A stretch of 64,000 nucleotides of DNA from Oscillospiraceae bacterium MB24-C1 (GTDB lineage: Bacteria > Bacillota > Clostridia > Oscillospirales > Ruminococcaceae): contig CP133187.1 in assembly GCA_030913685.1 (NCBI GenBank), positions 2,732,001 to 2,796,000 of the forward strand, read 5' to 3'. The number at the start of each line of letters is the position of its first letter. The stretch's first letter is position 1. Made by a program: the position numbers and the translations under genes. This document shows, piece after piece, positions 62,530 through 64,000 of this stretch. The notes beneath the pieces were generated by a model. The model saw only the letters and a program-made list of their open reading frames with translations. It ran no database searches and was not told the origin of the DNA.

Positions 62530-64000
62530 TTATTCGGGCAAAACCTGATATACCACGTCGATGATGCTGCCGTCGCGATATTCTACCACGGCGACAATTT
62601 TATCGCGGTTGTATTGAATCGGCTCCGGCTTACCGGTCAGGCGTTCAGCCATCTCCTTAAGCTGCTGCATGGTGAAAAGCTTAAGGCCAGATTTGCGCAG
62701 CCTTTCCGTAAGGTCGGGGTTGCGCGCGGTGTTAACTGCCACACCATACTCGGTGACAACACAGTCCACGCTGGTCCCGGGCGTGCAGATGGTATTGACC
62801 TCATCCACAATGCTGGGGATGCGCCCACGAATGAGCGGCATAGCCATAATGCTTAGTCGGGCAGCACCTGCACAGTCGGGGCCGCCGCCCAGAGCACCAC
62901 GCAGCTCGCCGTTGGATCCGGTGAGGATATTGCAGTTAAAGTGTGTGTCCATTTCAAGTGCGCTTAAAATGCAGATATCTAGCTTGTTTATGCAGCAGCC
63001 GTTGCCAAAAATATTGGCATAGGTACCGGTTTCGGTCTCAATGTGGGTAACATCATTGCACAAGGCGGCGCTGGCTTCAGTATCGAAGCTCTGGACGGCC
63101 AGAATTTTTTGTATGTAGCCCTCCTGATGCAGGCGGGTGATTGCTGCGCCGATTCCACCAAGTGCAAAGGCTGCGTGAATATTCTGCGTGCGCATGCGCT
63201 CACCTAAAAAGTTGGTGACGGCAATCGGCACCGCGCCGACGCCGGTTTGTACGGAAAAGCCCTCGACAAACAGGCCCGAATATTCGATGACCTTTGTCGT
63301 ATTCTCGGCAATGAGCAGCTGCTTGGGGTCACGGGTGGTGCGCGCCGCCCCTTTGCCGATCAGGGCGCTGTCGCCAATCTGGTCGACGACGACCACACAG
63401 TCGACGTCGCTCTGGTCAATTGAGATAGGGGAGCAGGGATAGGATACCAGATTGTCGGTGATGAGTACCACATTGGCAGCATATTTGGCGTCCACCATGG
63501 CATATCCTAGCGCGCCGCAAATATTTTTGCCGGTGCAGCCGGTGGCGTTACCATATTCGTCGGCGGAGGCCACGGCTAGAAAGGCCACGTCAATGTTCAG
63601 TTCGCCCGCCTGAATGGCGCGCACGCGGTCGCCATGGGTGCGCAGCACAACGGGATTTTCCAGAATACCTTCCGAAACCGCCTTGCCCAGCTTTCCACGC
63701 AGGCCGCTGCTTTCCAGATGGGTGATGGTGCCGTCCTTAATGAATTCGACAACCGGATCATGTACGTCGGTCAGGGAGCTTGGCGCCAGCGTCAGATTTT
63801 TGATGCCCAGCGCGCGGATAGCCTCCAGCACCGGCAGTACCGTCAAATCTCCGTCGCGAAAGCCGTGGTGGAATGAAATAGTCATACCGTCCTTCAGACC
63901 CACGGACCGGATGGCCGCTGTTAAATCGCGCTGAATTTTGTTACCCATATCGGGCGTGCGTTTTTTCAGTTTGCGGTAGGACGCAACCGGTGCGTCGGCG
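62530..64000 (-). CDS. citF: citrate lyase alpha subunit, N-terminus beyond window
   Basis: CitF transfers acyl-carrier protein from acetyl to citryl on citrate lyase, part of anaerobic citrate fermentation to acetate and oxaloacetate. The visible ~490 residues contain GMTISFHHGFRDGDLTVLPV, AVASADEYGNATGCTGKNIC, ENTTKVIEYSGLFVEGFS and GALGGGPDCAGAARLSIMAM, the usual CitF blocks. The frame is open to the right edge through APVASYRKLKKRTPDMGNKI, and CitF usually begins 20-30 residues earlier, so the true start is outside the window. Upstream genes should be citD/citE. TTT set 3 follows downstream. Confidence 0.93.
   Translation of the reverse strand, partial: ADAPVASYRKLKKRTPDMGNKIQRDLTAAIRSVGLKDGMTISFHHGFRDGDLTVLPVLEAIRALGIKNLTLAPSSLTDVHDPVVEFIKDGTITHLESSGLRGKLGKAVSEGILENPVVLRTHGDRVRAIQAGELNIDVAFLAVASADEYGNATGCTGKNICGALGYAMVDAKYAANVVLITDNLVSYPCSPISIDQSDVDCVVVVDQIGDSALIGKGAARTTRDPKQLLIAENTTKVIEYSGLFVEGFSVQTGVGAVPIAVTNFLGERMRTQNIHAAFALGGIGAAITRLHQEGYIQKILAVQSFDTEASAALCNDVTHIETETGTYANIFGNGCCINKLDICILSALEMDTHFNCNILTGSNGELRGALGGGPDCAGAARLSIMAMPLIRGRIPSIVDEVNTICTPGTSVDCVVTEYGVAVNTARNPDLTERLRKSGLKLFTMQQLKEMAERLTGKPEPIQYNRDKIVAVVEYRDGSIIDVVYQVLPE

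Noticed and set aside
1-64000. CRISPR arrays, prophage, insertion sequences
   Set aside because: No direct-repeat arrays, no cas, integrase, capsid or transposase genes, and no paired terminal repeats were seen.

Overview
The window looks like chromosome from an anaerobic, low-to-mid-GC member of the Clostridia (Bacillota), plausibly Oscillospiraceae-like. The evidence is the order LCP protein-rsfS-leuS, strong AGGAGG ribosome sites with frequent TTG/GTG starts, an S21 gene behind a consensus sigma-A promoter, a hybrid cluster protein, citrate lyase, and a 2-hydroxyacyl-CoA dehydratase activase system. No phage, CRISPR array, transposase or resistance gene was seen. The taxonomic call is inference from gene content.

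Positions 1-17,300 are mainly housekeeping: LCP C-terminus, rsfS, leuS, rpsU, a small regulator, XpaC-like and YqeG-like proteins, an endonuclease IV-fold protein, an M24 peptidase, efp, an acidic zinc-ribbon protein, comF, tRNA-Val, prfC, and a two-gene activase/dehydratase-like system on the minus strand. Positions 18,000-30,000 hold a TAXI-type TRAP transporter, a split ThrE exporter, asnS, an aspartate-type aminotransferase, a cyclodeaminase, hcp and a membrane protein. Positions 30,400-38,000 hold tRNA-Pro, a permease plus acetamidase/formamidase pair with a short KdpD/KdpE-like two-component system, then an AT-rich patch with a GNAT protein, a two-domain multicopper oxidase and a Met/Gln-rich small protein.

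Positions 38,000-64,000 are dominated by tripartite tricarboxylate transporters (TTT). Three complete tctCBA sets and one orphan binding protein lie in 25 kb, each set beside different catabolic genes. Set 1 (38,275-45,220) sits with a DUF6282 hydrolase, a GalB-like protein, a DUF1932 dehydrogenase, a GntR regulator and an RraA-type aldolase. Set 2 (46,894-51,749) sits with a second RraA-type protein, a D-2-hydroxyacid dehydrogenase and a LacI regulator with matching operators. Set 3 (59,213-62,423) sits next to citrate lyase alpha, which runs off the window. The most interesting candidate is set 1: it resembles the hydratase-aldolase end of the gallate/protocatechuate 4,5-cleavage pathway, but sits in an apparent anaerobe with no oxygenase nearby, and its TctA lacks an internal block of about 75-90 residues. 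All three sets carry a strong hairpin between tctC and tctB. Between the sets lie msrAB, mgtC, ilvD, a phosphoglycolate phosphatase-like gene and tRNA-Ala.
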